Assembly (NCBI GenBank): GCA_000226015.1 | Contig: JH154024.1 | Location: 2,133-33,607, forward strand | Source of the DNA: Mnemiopsis leidyi | Lineage: Eukaryota; Ctenophora; Tentaculata; Lobata; Bolinopsidae | Reading direction: 5' to 3' | DNA: 31,475 nucleotides | Shown: piece by piece, positions 11,801 to 20,707 of the stretch | Position numbering within the stretch: the first letter of the stretch is position 1 | How the letters are laid out: each line of letters opens with the position of its first letter | Notes under the pieces: model-generated | Database searches by the model: none | Seen by the model: only the letters and a program-made list of their open reading frames with translations | What the model was told of the DNA's origin: nothing | Position numbers and translations under genes: made by a program

Positions 11801-13586
11801 CAAAGGTTAAAACTGACATTGTCAGTCAGTAACATAAGCGCAAGCCCCTCACTCTCGAATCAGTGGCCTGCCGTGCCCCATGAGATTCTCGATTTTTTGT
11901 TAGAATACAGTTAGTGGACAGGACAGTTCCCGTCAGTAGACACAGTTCCACTTAGTGGATTCAGGTCTGAAGTAACACTAAGCATTCTCTCCGTTACTGT
12001 ACTCTTTAGTCTCCAGGTTCTTGTAATTTCGGAATGAGAATTGACAAACATACTAAAAATACTAAATTTAAACTATATTCACTCCTTAAGAGTTCAAAAT
12101 TCTTGTATTTCTGATAACTAGCATTGTCAATCTTGAGAAGGAAAATCTTGTGTCCTTAATCTCAGTAAACTTAAGGTAGTATTTCCTTTTTTGTATAAAA
12201 GATATTAAATTTAGGCAAAAAATCAACCAATCTTTGTAACCGAAGCAAGAGAAGGAGGAAGAAGTTTTGTCGGTCAGTCAGAAAAGAATGTCCATGTCAT
12301 TTAAACTACAAGCAGTGACAACTGTGTTATTGTTGGTATTGTGGCGTGGTTTTTGGACTCTCGGTTATTAAGTGGTCCCACGCTTTCTACTGGAATTGCT
12401 GAATACTCCACCAAAAAGTCGGTTGTGACCATTTTCTGGTCATTTTGCAACGTAGACTTGTCAAGATCGTTCCGAAATCACAATTTTTCGATGATTCCCG
12501 TGGTCCCTCCCAAAAAATTCGGAACATTTTACCCCACAGATCTAGTCCCAGGGGACCTTAACTCTAACGCCATCCATAGCTTTACAGTTTGTTAATCATA
12601 GTGCGGAGTTCAATTGACGGTCTTCATTTTAGTGGATAACAGACTAGTCGAGTTTAAAGCCTGTTAATCTAAATCTGTTAATCTACTTTAAATCTTAAGT
12701 TGGTATTGCGAAACGCGACGAAGATGACACAAAGTGGTGTATAAATCTGAATTTCAACGTTGCCCCTAAAAATATGATGAGATAACGATTATGTAAAATT
12801 GTTTCAAATATTACGCTGTGACATTCAGTTTATTGATCTCACTATAGTGCAAGTGTAAATCGGTTTGCAACAGGCTAAGAAAATGTCAGTTGCTGGTTCA
12901 TCAAAACTAAAAGCCGAAAAAATTAAATTGACTCTATTTATGGTCGTATGAAAGAAGACTGGGACTATGGGACCCTAACGCCCTAAAGTGCACATCTAAT
13001 GGGACCTTAGTGGTATCCTAATTGTACTCTATCGCCGAAAAGTACCCGGGCGCCATTGCCCATCTGTGGCAAAGCTGGTCCAGATTGGCCAAATGTCCCC
13101 TGATGGCATTTTGGACCCCTTATGGGACCATAATGTGTTTCCAAGTTATAGAAGTCGTGTTTGGGATGCGATACACCGTATCACCTGAAAGCCATCGATT
13201 TATGATCTTATTGTCTTCCTTAAATTCGTGATAAATAATTACGGTCAAAGAATGCGATCCGAGCATTTCAATGAGACATAGGTGCTTGTGATAGCTTCCA
13301 TGTTTTCCTGGCTCGGGGTGCCTGCTGAAGGGTACGGACGTTGCCCACCGATCATTGAAAAAGAGATTATATATAATGTATGATTATATATACATGTATT
13401 GGTACGGGTACTATCACTGCATGTACGGGCTAGCTCGTTAGAAGTTACTTTTTCTTCACAGCGGAGAACAGTCTGCCCGATCTGTCCACGTCCTTTGCAG
13501 GCGAGGGTTTTTGTGAAAGTCCTCGATTTCCCCGTCCTCTGGCGCTGGATATAGTTGAGCTGTCGTCTGTAGAAGTGGTGGGTTGA
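2218..13586 (+). CDS. MAX-like bHLH-zipper protein with C-terminal C2H2 zinc fingers
   Basis: Sixteen exons with matching phases: 2218-2280, 2408-2515, 2751-2874, 3035-3191, 3326-3525, 3611-3692, 4489-4697, 4864-5454, 5947-6048, 8388-8476, 8672-8796, 8996-9071, 9260-9329, 9553-9737, 10120-10216, 13462-13586. They sum to 2,403 nt, or 800 residues plus a TGA stop. The N-terminus is unmistakably MAX, the obligate partner of MYC/MXD/MNT at CACGTG E-boxes. Vertebrate MAX is only about 160 residues, so some 700 residues here are additional. No start, stop or poly(A) signal compels a split between the MAX part and the zinc-finger part, but fusion of two neighbouring genes by my exon chain cannot be excluded. 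The least certain junctions are the exon 4 acceptor (CAAG/AA at 3034/3035) and the exon 6 acceptor (3610/3611). A stronger-looking AG at 3592 would bring an early stop. Exon 5 read past its donor stops at 3555-3557, a possible short isoform. Likely nuclear DNA-binding regulator. Confidence 0.75.
6287..6540 (+). repeat. 20-bp minisatellite, left block, MAX-gene intron 9
   Basis: Consensus unit ACAAGTTTGTTAACATGGTT, about 13 head-to-tail copies with few substitutions. A degenerate lead-in starts near 6160. The same unit resumes at 8218 after an insertion, so the two blocks were once one array. Confidence 0.92.
6541..8210. mobile_element. Insertion splitting the minisatellite (transposon-like, non-autonomous)
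   Basis: The roughly 1.67 kb between the two minisatellite blocks has short imperfect inverted ends (ATAAGGTCACATT at about 6543 against a copy reading AAGGTCAAATTT on the other strand at about 8192-8204). Inside are two sets of sub-repeats. One is about 150 bp long, repeated about three times (GAGGATTTT...TGCCCGC.GCAGGC, about 6700-7080). The other is about 90 bp long, repeated about five times (TATCCTCG.TTT...GAGAGTATCAAA, about 7455-8070). There are no long open frames. The inverted ends are weak evidence; the sub-repeats are clear. Confidence 0.55.
8218..8371 (+). repeat. 20-bp minisatellite, right block
   Basis: About 7.5 copies of the same 20-bp unit as at 6287-6540, ending 17 bases before the acceptor of exon 10 (8388). 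It therefore occupies the region where the branch point and polypyrimidine tract would lie. Confidence 0.92.
8672..9071 (+). other. Two C2H2 zinc fingers (exons 11-12)
   Basis: Finger 1 (exon 11) reads [20 protein letters not shown] followed by HIH, spacing C-X2-C-X12-H-X3-H. A longer-than-usual linker (VPVKKKPYP) follows. Finger 2 begins CDLCHRSF at the end of exon 11 and finishes in exon 12 with HKESH, again C-X2-C-X12-H-X3-H. The intron splits finger 2 just after its second Cys, in phase 2. All zinc ligands and the hydrophobic core Phe and Leu are present. Two fingers usually bind about 6 bp, so this module could extend the target of the bHLH region or act as a separate DNA or protein contact. 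Confidence 0.88.
9725..10011 (+). repeat. 93-bp tandem repeat spanning the exon 14 donor
   Basis: Three head-to-tail copies of 93 bp. Each copy starts with TTCTTCCAGTCAG/GTA(T/G)CT, which in copy 1 is the last 13 nt of exon 14 plus its 5' splice site (9737/9738). Copies 2 and 3 place the same junction at 9830/9831 and 9923/9924. In each extra copy the preceding TTTTCTTCCAG also looks like an acceptor, making a potential 4-nt TCAG micro-exon. Confidence 0.88.
10217..12940. other. Long last intron of the MAX-like gene
   Basis: Apart from the putative 46-nt exon at 11600-11645 I see no gene. The stretch is AT-rich and carries scattered short open frames with no domain character. Confidence 0.5.
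11600..11645 (+). other. Possible 46-nt cassette exon of the MAX-like gene
   Basis: The segment is bounded by a good acceptor (TTATTGCACAG) and a near-consensus donor (GTAAGT). Joined in phase 1 after exon 15 it reads [16 protein letters not shown], with a C-X2-C knuckle. Because 46 is not a multiple of three, its inclusion shifts the last exon to a frame that ends early, after HVLCRRGFL. Skipping it keeps the longer tail. It has no homology support beyond the Cys motif. Confidence 0.35.
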
Positions 13587-14312
13587 TGATCACGTCGTCA
13601 GTTTATTGCAACTGCAGCTGTCCTGAATCGTGAAACAGAGGGGGCATGACGATTGTTGTCTGTGCTTGATTGTAGAGAGGTTGAAACTGACAGTAAGAAA
13701 ATAAACTATTTATGACTGGCTCGATTTCTAACTGCTTTTAATCGTATCCACAAAGCTTATCAGATCTTATTATCATAACAACATGCAAGCTATTACATGC
13801 ACCTGTACCTCATTGAAAGGCTTGGATCGCATTCTCTGACCGTAATTAATTAAATGTATCAATTTACAAACCTTAATAACCAAGGGTTATTTATAGTCGA
13901 AAACGTCAAAAAGTGGCGTTCGAGGTGCAGTAGGGTCCCACTAGGGGTGCAAATGGCCCGGCAATAGGGTCCCATTACAGTACCATTCGGGTCCCATTAT
14001 GAGGCATTGGGCAATCTGGGCCATCCGGGCCATCTTTGCCACAAATGGGCTATTGCGCCAGGGTCCCATTAAGGGATAAAGTACCATTGAGTACCACTAG
14101 GGTCTTATAAGAGGTGCATCGCGTCGGTCTTCTTTCAAACGACCTCATTAATTACCTGCTACTTAGAGTACTTACGGCTCTCAATCATACTAGTTTTGTG
14201 ACAAAGAGGTGCACCATAAGGGTCCCATTAAGGTACCACTAGGTCCCATAAGAGGTGCACTTTTGGTCGTTAGGGTCCTGCATTAGAGGTGCATCAGTCT
14301 TCTTTCATCCGA
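12941..14312. repeat. Long inverted repeat enclosing the last MAX-gene exon
   Basis: The left arm (12941-13275) is the imperfect reverse complement of the right arm (about 13803-14312). Both outer ends carry GGTCG(T/G)ATGAAAGAAGACTG. Next, GGACCCTAACG and AAAGTGCAC pair in order, then GCCCATCTGTGGCAAAG pairs with its copy near 14030-14050. The inner ends AATTACGGTC and GAATGCGATCC (about 13238-13271) pair with copies at about 13825-13850. The right arm is longer and seems to contain internal duplications. The loop (13276-13802) holds exon 16 and its poly(A) signal. Likely a fold-back element, or two related elements in opposite orientation. Confidence 0.75.
13700..13705 (+). terminator. Poly(A) signal AATAAA of the MAX-like gene
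   Basis: A canonical AATAAA lies 114 nt after the TGA of exon 16, a normal distance for a short 3'UTR. It supports 13462-13586 being a genuine terminal exon. Confidence 0.6.
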
Positions 14313-14445
14313 CCGATACAACATTCAAATTTCAATTCAAAAATATAACTGATAGCCATGTTTAACGACTTCTGACCGTTTCGGTCGTATGAAAGAATGT
14401 GTACTATGTAAACAATCTTCAAAAAAATCATGGACTTGACGAGAT

Positions 14446-14510
14446 TTTATCCGTCTACCGTTCTAGCGACACGTTCAGCTTTAGCTGCGTGAGTCGGGTA
14501 TTACCGCGAC
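14446..14510 (-). repeat. Dispersed repeat end, copy 1 (minus)
   Basis: The reverse complement reads GCGGTAATACCCGACTCACG then CAGCTAAAGCTGAACGTG and ends in GGTAGACGGATA. It matches the copies at 15868-15935 and 16816-16880, which lie in the opposite orientation. It is probably a transposable-element terminus. Confidence 0.75.
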
Positions 14511-15790
14511 AATCATGGACAAACGATAACCAGGGAACAACTTGAATGCTTTACATTTTCTTTAAACCCTTCCATACTCCTGACCGAGACAACGTTTCAG
14601 AATGCGAGGAGGCCCGAAATTTCGGTTTGAAAGTTGTGCCATTTAAACGTTCGGGATCTGCTACCGACCTTGACGAGAAAAAGATAAAGATAGACAGTTC
14701 TGAGACGATTTAGCAGGCTGAAGCGCTCAACTGTGGCAGCCCCTCTACTGCCGTGCTCCAGATTCTATCGTTGCAAGCCAACCCCTTATATAAAAGAACT
14801 TGATTTCTGTCAGTTTGATTGTTGATATATTGATGTGCAGCCATTCTTCGATTACGTTGATTTCTGATATAGACTATAAGAGCAGACTCTATAACCAACT
14901 CCATCAAATCGGGCCAGCAATCCTTTCTAAGTGTAGTAACTGAAGTGAAGTGATGCAATTTTATTTTCTGTTGTTTTAACCCTAATGTAAATGATACATG
15001 TTACTAAATGTAATGATAATAAAATATATCGAAGCATTTTTAATGGACCTGATTTGATGTTCACATGTATTATCATATACTAACAAGCAGTGTTGAGTCA
15101 TCTGTCTTTCAAATTTACTTCCAATTCTAAAGACAAATGATGAGTACTGGATAATTTGTTTATTGAATTTCAATCTTATCTTTAGATTTAAATCTTGACA
15201 ATGTTTTTGGGCTTGACAGTCGAATTGATCTGCCTTTTGTCACCATTTTCCTTGGTATTAACTCTTAACTTCAATTGTTTTCTTTCGATTACTGTTTTTT
15301 TGGATTTATCTCTTTGGAGTTTTGAGTTTTGCTTATGATGCTGGGTACCATGGGTTTGTTTAGGTCTTTGTTAAATTTTTTCATGGCCATATTTGCTAAA
15401 GAGAGTAAATGTAACTTTTTCATTAGATTGCCCAATGGGGAGTATACATTTTATTTTTAACGGCCCACACAAAAATTTGGAGAATGAAGATAGTCTGAAA
15501 GTTTGTAGAGCTATAGCATTGGTATTAAAATATTACATTTTCGGATACCTTGGACCATTTATGAAACATTTTTGTCCAAGTTTGATAGTTTATATTTTCA
15601 TCGAATCTCCGCTCATTTAGGCTTTAGTTGCCTTGCCACTTGCGTTGCGGTCCATTTTCAATTCAAATTAAATTTCAATTGAAAATATGTACAATTTAGG
15701 CGAATTTACACGAAAAATGTCGCTTTATCAAACGTAGTATGATAGTTCTTTGTACATTTCATAAATAAAACAAATAACGGGCATGTTGGC
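14511..15790. other. Non-coding AT-rich stretch
   Basis: No gene, RNA or clear repeat unit is seen. The few short open frames have no domain character and no splice-site support. Confidence 0.45.
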
Positions 15791-15867
15791 AAAATGCTTT
15801 TGGCAAGGCCAAGACTTCTAAATGGAAAATTATCCACTGATAGTATTATATTATTAGATTTTAATTG

Positions 15868-15935
15868 TCGCGGTGATACCCGACTAACGCGGCTCAGCGA
15901 TCGTTTCGTTAGAACAGTAGAACTAGACGGATCGC
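15868..15935 (+). repeat. Dispersed repeat end, copy 2 (plus)
   Basis: Carries GCGGTGATACCCGACTAACG, GTTTCGTTAGAACAGTAGA and ACGGATCG, matching the copies at 14446-14510 (inverted) and 16816-16880 (direct). Confidence 0.75.
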
Positions 15936-16019
15936 CCAGAAAACGTTACTGGCTATTGCATATTGCGTCTGACTACCTGTGATCTTTTTTCTCTAGCTCC
16001 GTGATTGGTTAGTTGAATC

Positions 16020-17095
16020 ACGTGCACGCACCATGTCTGACTAGGACTTTGTCCGACCCTCCGCCTCATTCGAAGCGAATATATATCCCGGAGAATAAAA
16101 TGACGGGAGGGTGCGCGCTGCTGTACAACACGTGCTCCTAGTTAAAGTTATTTTTCTAGGGTTGCCGAAAAGTAGTCACAATCAGTTTTTTCAAAATAAC
16201 TTTTGTTGTAAAAGGTCTTCAAGTTGCCTCCTGGGAAGGCAAAGATTAATTTAGAAAACGGTCATTTTGCAACAAACCGGACTTCTTTATTCCACTTACT
16301 TTTGAAGTTACGATATAGCTGGAAAGGATTCCTAGGCGGGATATAAATCTCGTCAAGATTTTAATTACAAGGTACAAAATGACATTGCTAAACACGAATA
16401 TATTCTTACCGGGCGCTGCGTGGCTCTCTCTACGCTTTAGCTTTGCAACAATCGGAGGGCCAGGCAGGGAAGCTAGCTTCCCTGGCCCTCCGATCGTTGC
16501 AAAGCAACAATGAATAATTGTAGGTTGATAACCTACTGTCGCGGCCATCACGCGCTGTCACTGGTCACGCATTTCTAGAATTAGAAATTCTAGACGCGCA
16601 TCGCCCGTTGATGAACAATTACAAATTAGCCTGATGTCTGGTCCCCATGATTCTAGCTGCGTATCAACCGCCGCGTGCGGCGAAATCATCTGGTTAGGCT
16701 AATAGGTGAAGCTTGAAAATTCTAGCTGCGTAGCATGTAGCAGCCCGCCGCGCGCGGCGAAATTGCACCTGGTTAGGTGAAATCGCAGCAATCACGTGCT
16801 CTTACGCATTCTTTGTCGCGGTGATACCCGACTCACGCAGCTCAGCTAAAGCTGAACGTTTCGTTAGAACGGTAGACGGATATAATCTCGCCAACGCATT
16901 ATTGGCCTGGCGACATAAATCCCTAAAAATTGTAAACGCGCATCGACTGTTGTACAGCAGCGCGCACCCTCCCGTCATTTTATTCTTTTTGCTTCGAATG
17001 AGGGTTTATCTGGGGACCTCAGGCTAAATGTAGAGAGAGCCGCGCATCGCCCGGTAAATGAGGGTCAGACAAAGTCAGACAGAACACGAGTAGAC
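16020..17095. mobile_element. Fold-back element with nested palindromes
   Basis: Left-end motifs (TCTGACTAGGACTTTGTC..., CCTCATTCGAAGC, AATAAAATGACGGGAGGGTG, GCGCGCTGCTGTACA, about 16030-16125) recur in inverted order near the right end (TGTACAGCAGCGCGC, CACCCTCCCGTCATTTTATT, GCTTCGAATGAGG, about 16952-17005, then GTCAGACAAAGTCAGACA at about 17066-17083). Inside is a roughly 66-bp near-perfect palindrome at 16438-16505 (CTTTGCAACAATCGGAGGGC and its complement). There is also a direct repeat of TTCTAGCTGCGTA...GCGGCGAAAT...CTGGTTAGG (about 16652-16785) and a copy of the dispersed repeat end at 16816-16880. No transposase frame is visible. Confidence 0.65.
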
Positions 17096-18145
17096 ACTAA
17101 AAAATTAATAAATGACCCCTCCTGGAGGGCTTAATTGTTAATCCCATACCACAAACCCAAAACCTGCCTCTCTGAGTCTTCCAGAAAAGAGGGAGAGAGA
17201 GGGCACGAAAGAGAAAAAGAGAAAGGGCGAGGCTTCAGGCTGGTCAGCTTCTTTATGGTGTAAACGGGAGCTACGCTCCCATCTGTTTGACTTTGGTCCA
17301 GCCCCCTTAAAGATTTAAAAAGAAGAAAATTGGCTTCATATCATGATATCAAGAAATTCAAACTTACATAGATATAGCTCATTAAAATTCCATCAACTGA
17401 TACACTATTTAAAATTCAAATAAAAAACAGATTTTTTGTTATCGAGGTGTTACCCGACCCTTTTCTTGTCTAGTAGTATTTTCAGCTCTGTTCTAATAAT
17501 ATAGAAATTGACGAAAAAGCCAAACCAAAGTCAACAAGGCATTGAAATTCTCGACCATTCACTGCATAAAGTTTTTAATATTGAATAAGTTATTTGGCGA
17601 ACCATATCAAAAATTATCAAGTTTTCTTTTTATTGCTTCCATCGTGAATAAGTGTTTGATCTTGGTTAGTCTCTAGCAGGACACCACCCTGCAACTTTAA
17701 AGTGATTTGGCACTTTAAACCAATATTTTGCTTTACTTGAAGTGGAAGGGAAGGGGTTTTCCACATATACAAACTGAAAAAAAGGATTAAAATTAGCTAT
17801 AAAATAGCGATTGTTCGGGTTGGTATTAAACATTAAGAGGGAGCCCCATCAACTCTCTATCGTTTAATTTTCTGGGCCAGTCCTATTAAATCATTATTAA
17901 CCGTCAATCACTGTAATCGGTAAAGAGACACTTTTCTCTTTAAAAATGCATCTGAACATCTAAAAATCCTATTTCTGCATGATAGGTAACCATAGCTATA
18001 ACCTTAGCTTTCATTTAAAGATTAGGATATAATCAATAAAATCAATAGAGCTCAACTCAATGCTCAGACTCAGTGTGGATCGGAACACCACAGGGTATTC
18101 AATAATTTTCAATCAATTAAAATTGATTAAATTTGTGAGTTTTGT
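17096..18145. other. Non-coding stretch
   Basis: Contains a purine-rich GA tract at about 17180-17235. Otherwise no feature can be supported. Confidence 0.4.
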
Positions 18146-18340
18146 CAATCCTAGAGGAGTGCCCTTAAGGCATTTGCCTATGCACCTTCTCCAGTTGACT
18201 CAGCCAAATTACTTGGACACTTTGATTGAGGGTTAAATGATCTGAGGGTCTCCGTTTAAAGATATTGAATCTTCCAGGAACCCCTTTAGTTAAACAGTAA
18301 AAGCCCAGGTACAGGTGTAACAAGATACAAAAAACAATGG
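18146..18340 (+). mobile_element. SINE copy 1, lacking the tRNA-like head
   Basis: CAATCCTAGAGGAGTGC, then CATTTGCCTATGCA, GAGGGTTAAATGA, GGGTCTCCGTTTAAAGAT and TTGAATCTTCCAGGA, ending in a GGTACAGGTGTAACAAGATAC tail. It is the same body as the SINE at 18471-18722 but has no A/B box. It is 5'-truncated or a separate insertion of the family. Confidence 0.75.
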
Positions 18341-18470
18341 ATTGTTTTGTCGAGGTTACACCCAAGTCACATCCACCTTTATAGCTTTGTTTCTCTCTAG
18401 CGTATTGTTATCACGTTAGACGGACATCATCTCACCAAGCTCAGTTACTCAGTCATTTTGAAGGATTTTT

Positions 18471-18722
18471 GGTGGTGTAGTGGTATCTACCCCAACTTTC
18501 TATGCAGAAAATCCGAGGTTCGATTCCCAGATCAGCCAATCCTAGAGGAGTGCACTAAGCGCATTTGCCTATGCAATCTTCTTGGGTCAACTCAGCCGAA
18601 TGGTCGGGAAACCGAAATTGAGGGTTAAATGAGGAGGGTCTCCGTTAAAAGATCTTGAATCTTCCAGGAGCCCCTTCAGTATAACTGTAAAAACCTGGGT
18701 ACAGGTGTAACAAATACAAATA
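18471..18722 (+). mobile_element. tRNA-derived SINE
   Basis: The head looks like a tRNA gene. An A box, TGGTGTAGTGG (18473-18483), fits TRGYNNANNNG, and a B box, GGTTCGATTCC (18517-18527), fits GGTTCGANTCC perfectly, with correct spacing of about 33 nt. The body that follows (CCAATCCTAGAGGAGTGC through CAGGTGTAACAAATACAAA) repeats copy 1. An intact cloverleaf is not evident, so this is read as a SINE promoter rather than a functional tRNA. I cannot name the family. Confidence 0.8.
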
Positions 18723-19507
18723 TTCGAGACTTAACCTAACATCTTTGAACGTACAGCACAAGGAATGACAATGTTTTTGCCTGGAGAAAGAAGAGTCTAG
18801 CACCTCCTATCCAACCATTTTTTCATTGTAAAATTTCCTCCCATAGTCAAAATTTCCTAGCTTCCCACAAGGGGCTCTGCTCCGGGGCCCCACTGGAGAC
18901 AAGGCCCTCCACCCTTGATGTAACATGCTCTCTTCACTTGCCGATGTTGGATCCCCAACCCAAAAATCCTAGCTACGCCCCTGGCATGTGCTGTCTAATT
19001 AGAACAGGTGATGCCATGTGCACCATGGATATATTGTCCAGTTATGACTAGTGTCACGACACCTGATCCAAGTTGTGCTGTCTAGTAAGGGTCTAAAGGG
19101 GCACAAAACGCCATAAAAATATTGTACAACTTTGCTAGATTTACTGCAGGAATAGCAAAATCGGATGTTCGGTTTAATAACTCCACTATTAATTTACATT
19201 TTTCTGCAATCTTTTTACATATTACTCCCAGTAAGCCTTTGTACCAGGGGTCCCACTTTGGGGCCACTTTCCGCTGCCAAGGGGCAACTTATTGGCTTGA
19301 CTTACATTCACCACTGCCAAAGAGGCAAAATTTGTGTGCCCTTGGATAAAAACCAGTGCAGGTATGGATACTAGATATGCCATTTTTGATAATAGCCAAA
19401 TAATTATTGTCATTTGATGCTGAATGCACACATTTCATTTCTTTTGCTTATTTAATCTATATCCAAAATTTCAAATTGATTCATACATCACTTTTTTTAA
19501 ACAAAAG
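18723..19507. other. Non-coding, repeat-like flank downstream of the MMP gene
   Basis: About 18840-18990 is GC-richer and contains CCTAGCTACGCCCCTGG, a phrase typical of interspersed repeats. An ATTAAA-type signal lies on the minus strand near 19450-19457, about 50 nt beyond the proposed MMP stop, and may serve its 3' end. No further MMP exon could be supported here. Confidence 0.4.
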
Positions 19508-20707
19508 TTAACTTACACTAGCTCCAAACATGTAGATCATTTCTCTTGTCTCTCCATCAACATTTTGTTCTATGGTCATTGCAGCATTAAAGTGAACTTT
19601 TTGAAGCTTTCTTCCAATTAAACTGTTCATATCATTGTTAGATATAATTTCTTTGACTCCTTTCACTGCACCCTTTTTATTAAACATCCAGGAGACCTGG
19701 AAAATTTGTCAGCTGACCCTGTGCTATTAATTAACAAAAATGGTGTTTCACTTAAGTTCTTTTATAACTGTTCGTGAAATGGTTTATTTTGAGAGTCTTG
19801 AAACCTGTCGTTCATAACTGTAAAAAGCTAAACTCAAACTAACTGTGAAAAGCTAAACTCAAACAGAGTGTTTTACCCTAAAAAGTATTTGAAGATAGCT
19901 TCACTAAAGTTGTAATGTAATTTGCTGATCTTTTTGCCACTTTCCTTATTGAAAATAAGGAAATTGACATGTCAGCTAGGATTTGACCAACCTCATAGTA
20001 TTGCTCCAAATTGTCTGCTACAAGTATGGTTTTATCATTGTAGGTAAATGCAGATCTTATGTTTTCATCAATCAATATACTTTGTTTACTTAGAAAATCT
20101 CTCCTTTTTGTTTTAGCATCTAGAAGAATAACAATGGGTTCTGCATTTCCATCTCTAGGAATTATTCTGTACTTTGATATCATATCACCACCGAATAATG
20201 CAAATACTGTTATTGAATCACCACTTTCAGTCTTAAAAAGGGCTTCAACTGCCCCATATGTTTGCTGAAATACATCTGTTACTCGCTTAGGATAGTTATC
20301 AAATGGCTCCCATCCATCACTAGTCATTCTCATTCTCCAAATAAATGGTCCTGATATTATGTAAGCAAAATCTGAAAAATACTTGATTGGGAAGACGTTA
20401 AGCAATTTACTTAATGAACATAAAACAGCTGATTGATTGACTAGTTCTGTTCCTATGGACTCCATACCTTAGTATGGAGGGAAGTCTATTTGAAGAAACT
20501 AAAGCAAACTGCTTAATCATTAAATGACGTCAAGAAAATTTAAAGAACGACATTTAAACCTACAAGCCTAATTTTCTGTCTCACCTTTCACAAGTAATGC
20601 AGCATCAATTTGAGAATGGCATTCAGTTGGGTATGGACTTTTAGGGGTGTAGCTGTGCTTTCCTTCTACTGCTCTTAACTTTTCTAATGCTCCAACACCA
20701 GACAGTT
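19508..20707 (-). other. Hinge and hemopexin-like repeats (exons 18-20)
   Basis: Exon 18 (20707-20585) encodes a short hinge and then PTECHSQIDAALLVKG, the opening of a hemopexin propeller blade (C...DA.......G). Exon 19 (20467-19992) carries further blade-like segments, for example FAYIISGPFIWRMRM and DSITVFALFGGDMISKYRI. It ends at a GAG/GTTGGT donor in phase 0. Exon 20 (19696-19517, plus 9 nt to TAA) continues VSWMFNKKG and REMIYMFGAS. In MMPs this domain binds substrates and inhibitors. The expected closing Cys of blade 4 is not seen, so either a last exon is missing from my model or the domain is divergent. Confidence 0.7.

Larger units (their letters stand above)
9260..13586 (+). other. 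Ser/Thr-rich C-terminal tail (exons 13-16)
   Basis: Exons 13 (9260-9329), 14 (9553-9737) and 15 (10120-10216) encode a Ser/Thr/Gly/Arg-rich, probably disordered tail without a recognised domain. Exon 15 ends in phase 1 and joins in frame to 13462-13586, whose frame runs to TGA at 13584-13586. The intron before this last exon is 3.2 kb, the longest in the gene, and contains a possible 46-nt cassette exon at 11600. The assignment of the last exon rests on splice sites, frame and a nearby AATAAA, not on homology. Confidence 0.55.

Noticed and set aside
13022..13231. Plus-strand open frame in the left arm of the long inverted repeat
   Set aside because: The arm sequence recurs in inverted form at 13803-14312 and is repeat-derived, with no splice-site support.
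16246..16551. Minus-strand open frame of 101 codons
   Set aside because: It runs through the GC-rich 66-bp palindrome of a fold-back element, has no domain character, and is explained by repeat composition.
18471..18545. A functional tRNA gene
   Set aside because: The A and B boxes are good, but no clean acceptor or anticodon stem is seen and the sequence continues into a repeated SINE body.
19082..19431. A further hemopexin exon on the minus strand
   Set aside because: Open frames here show no hemopexin motifs, lack a phase-matching acceptor, and overlap repeat-like sequence.
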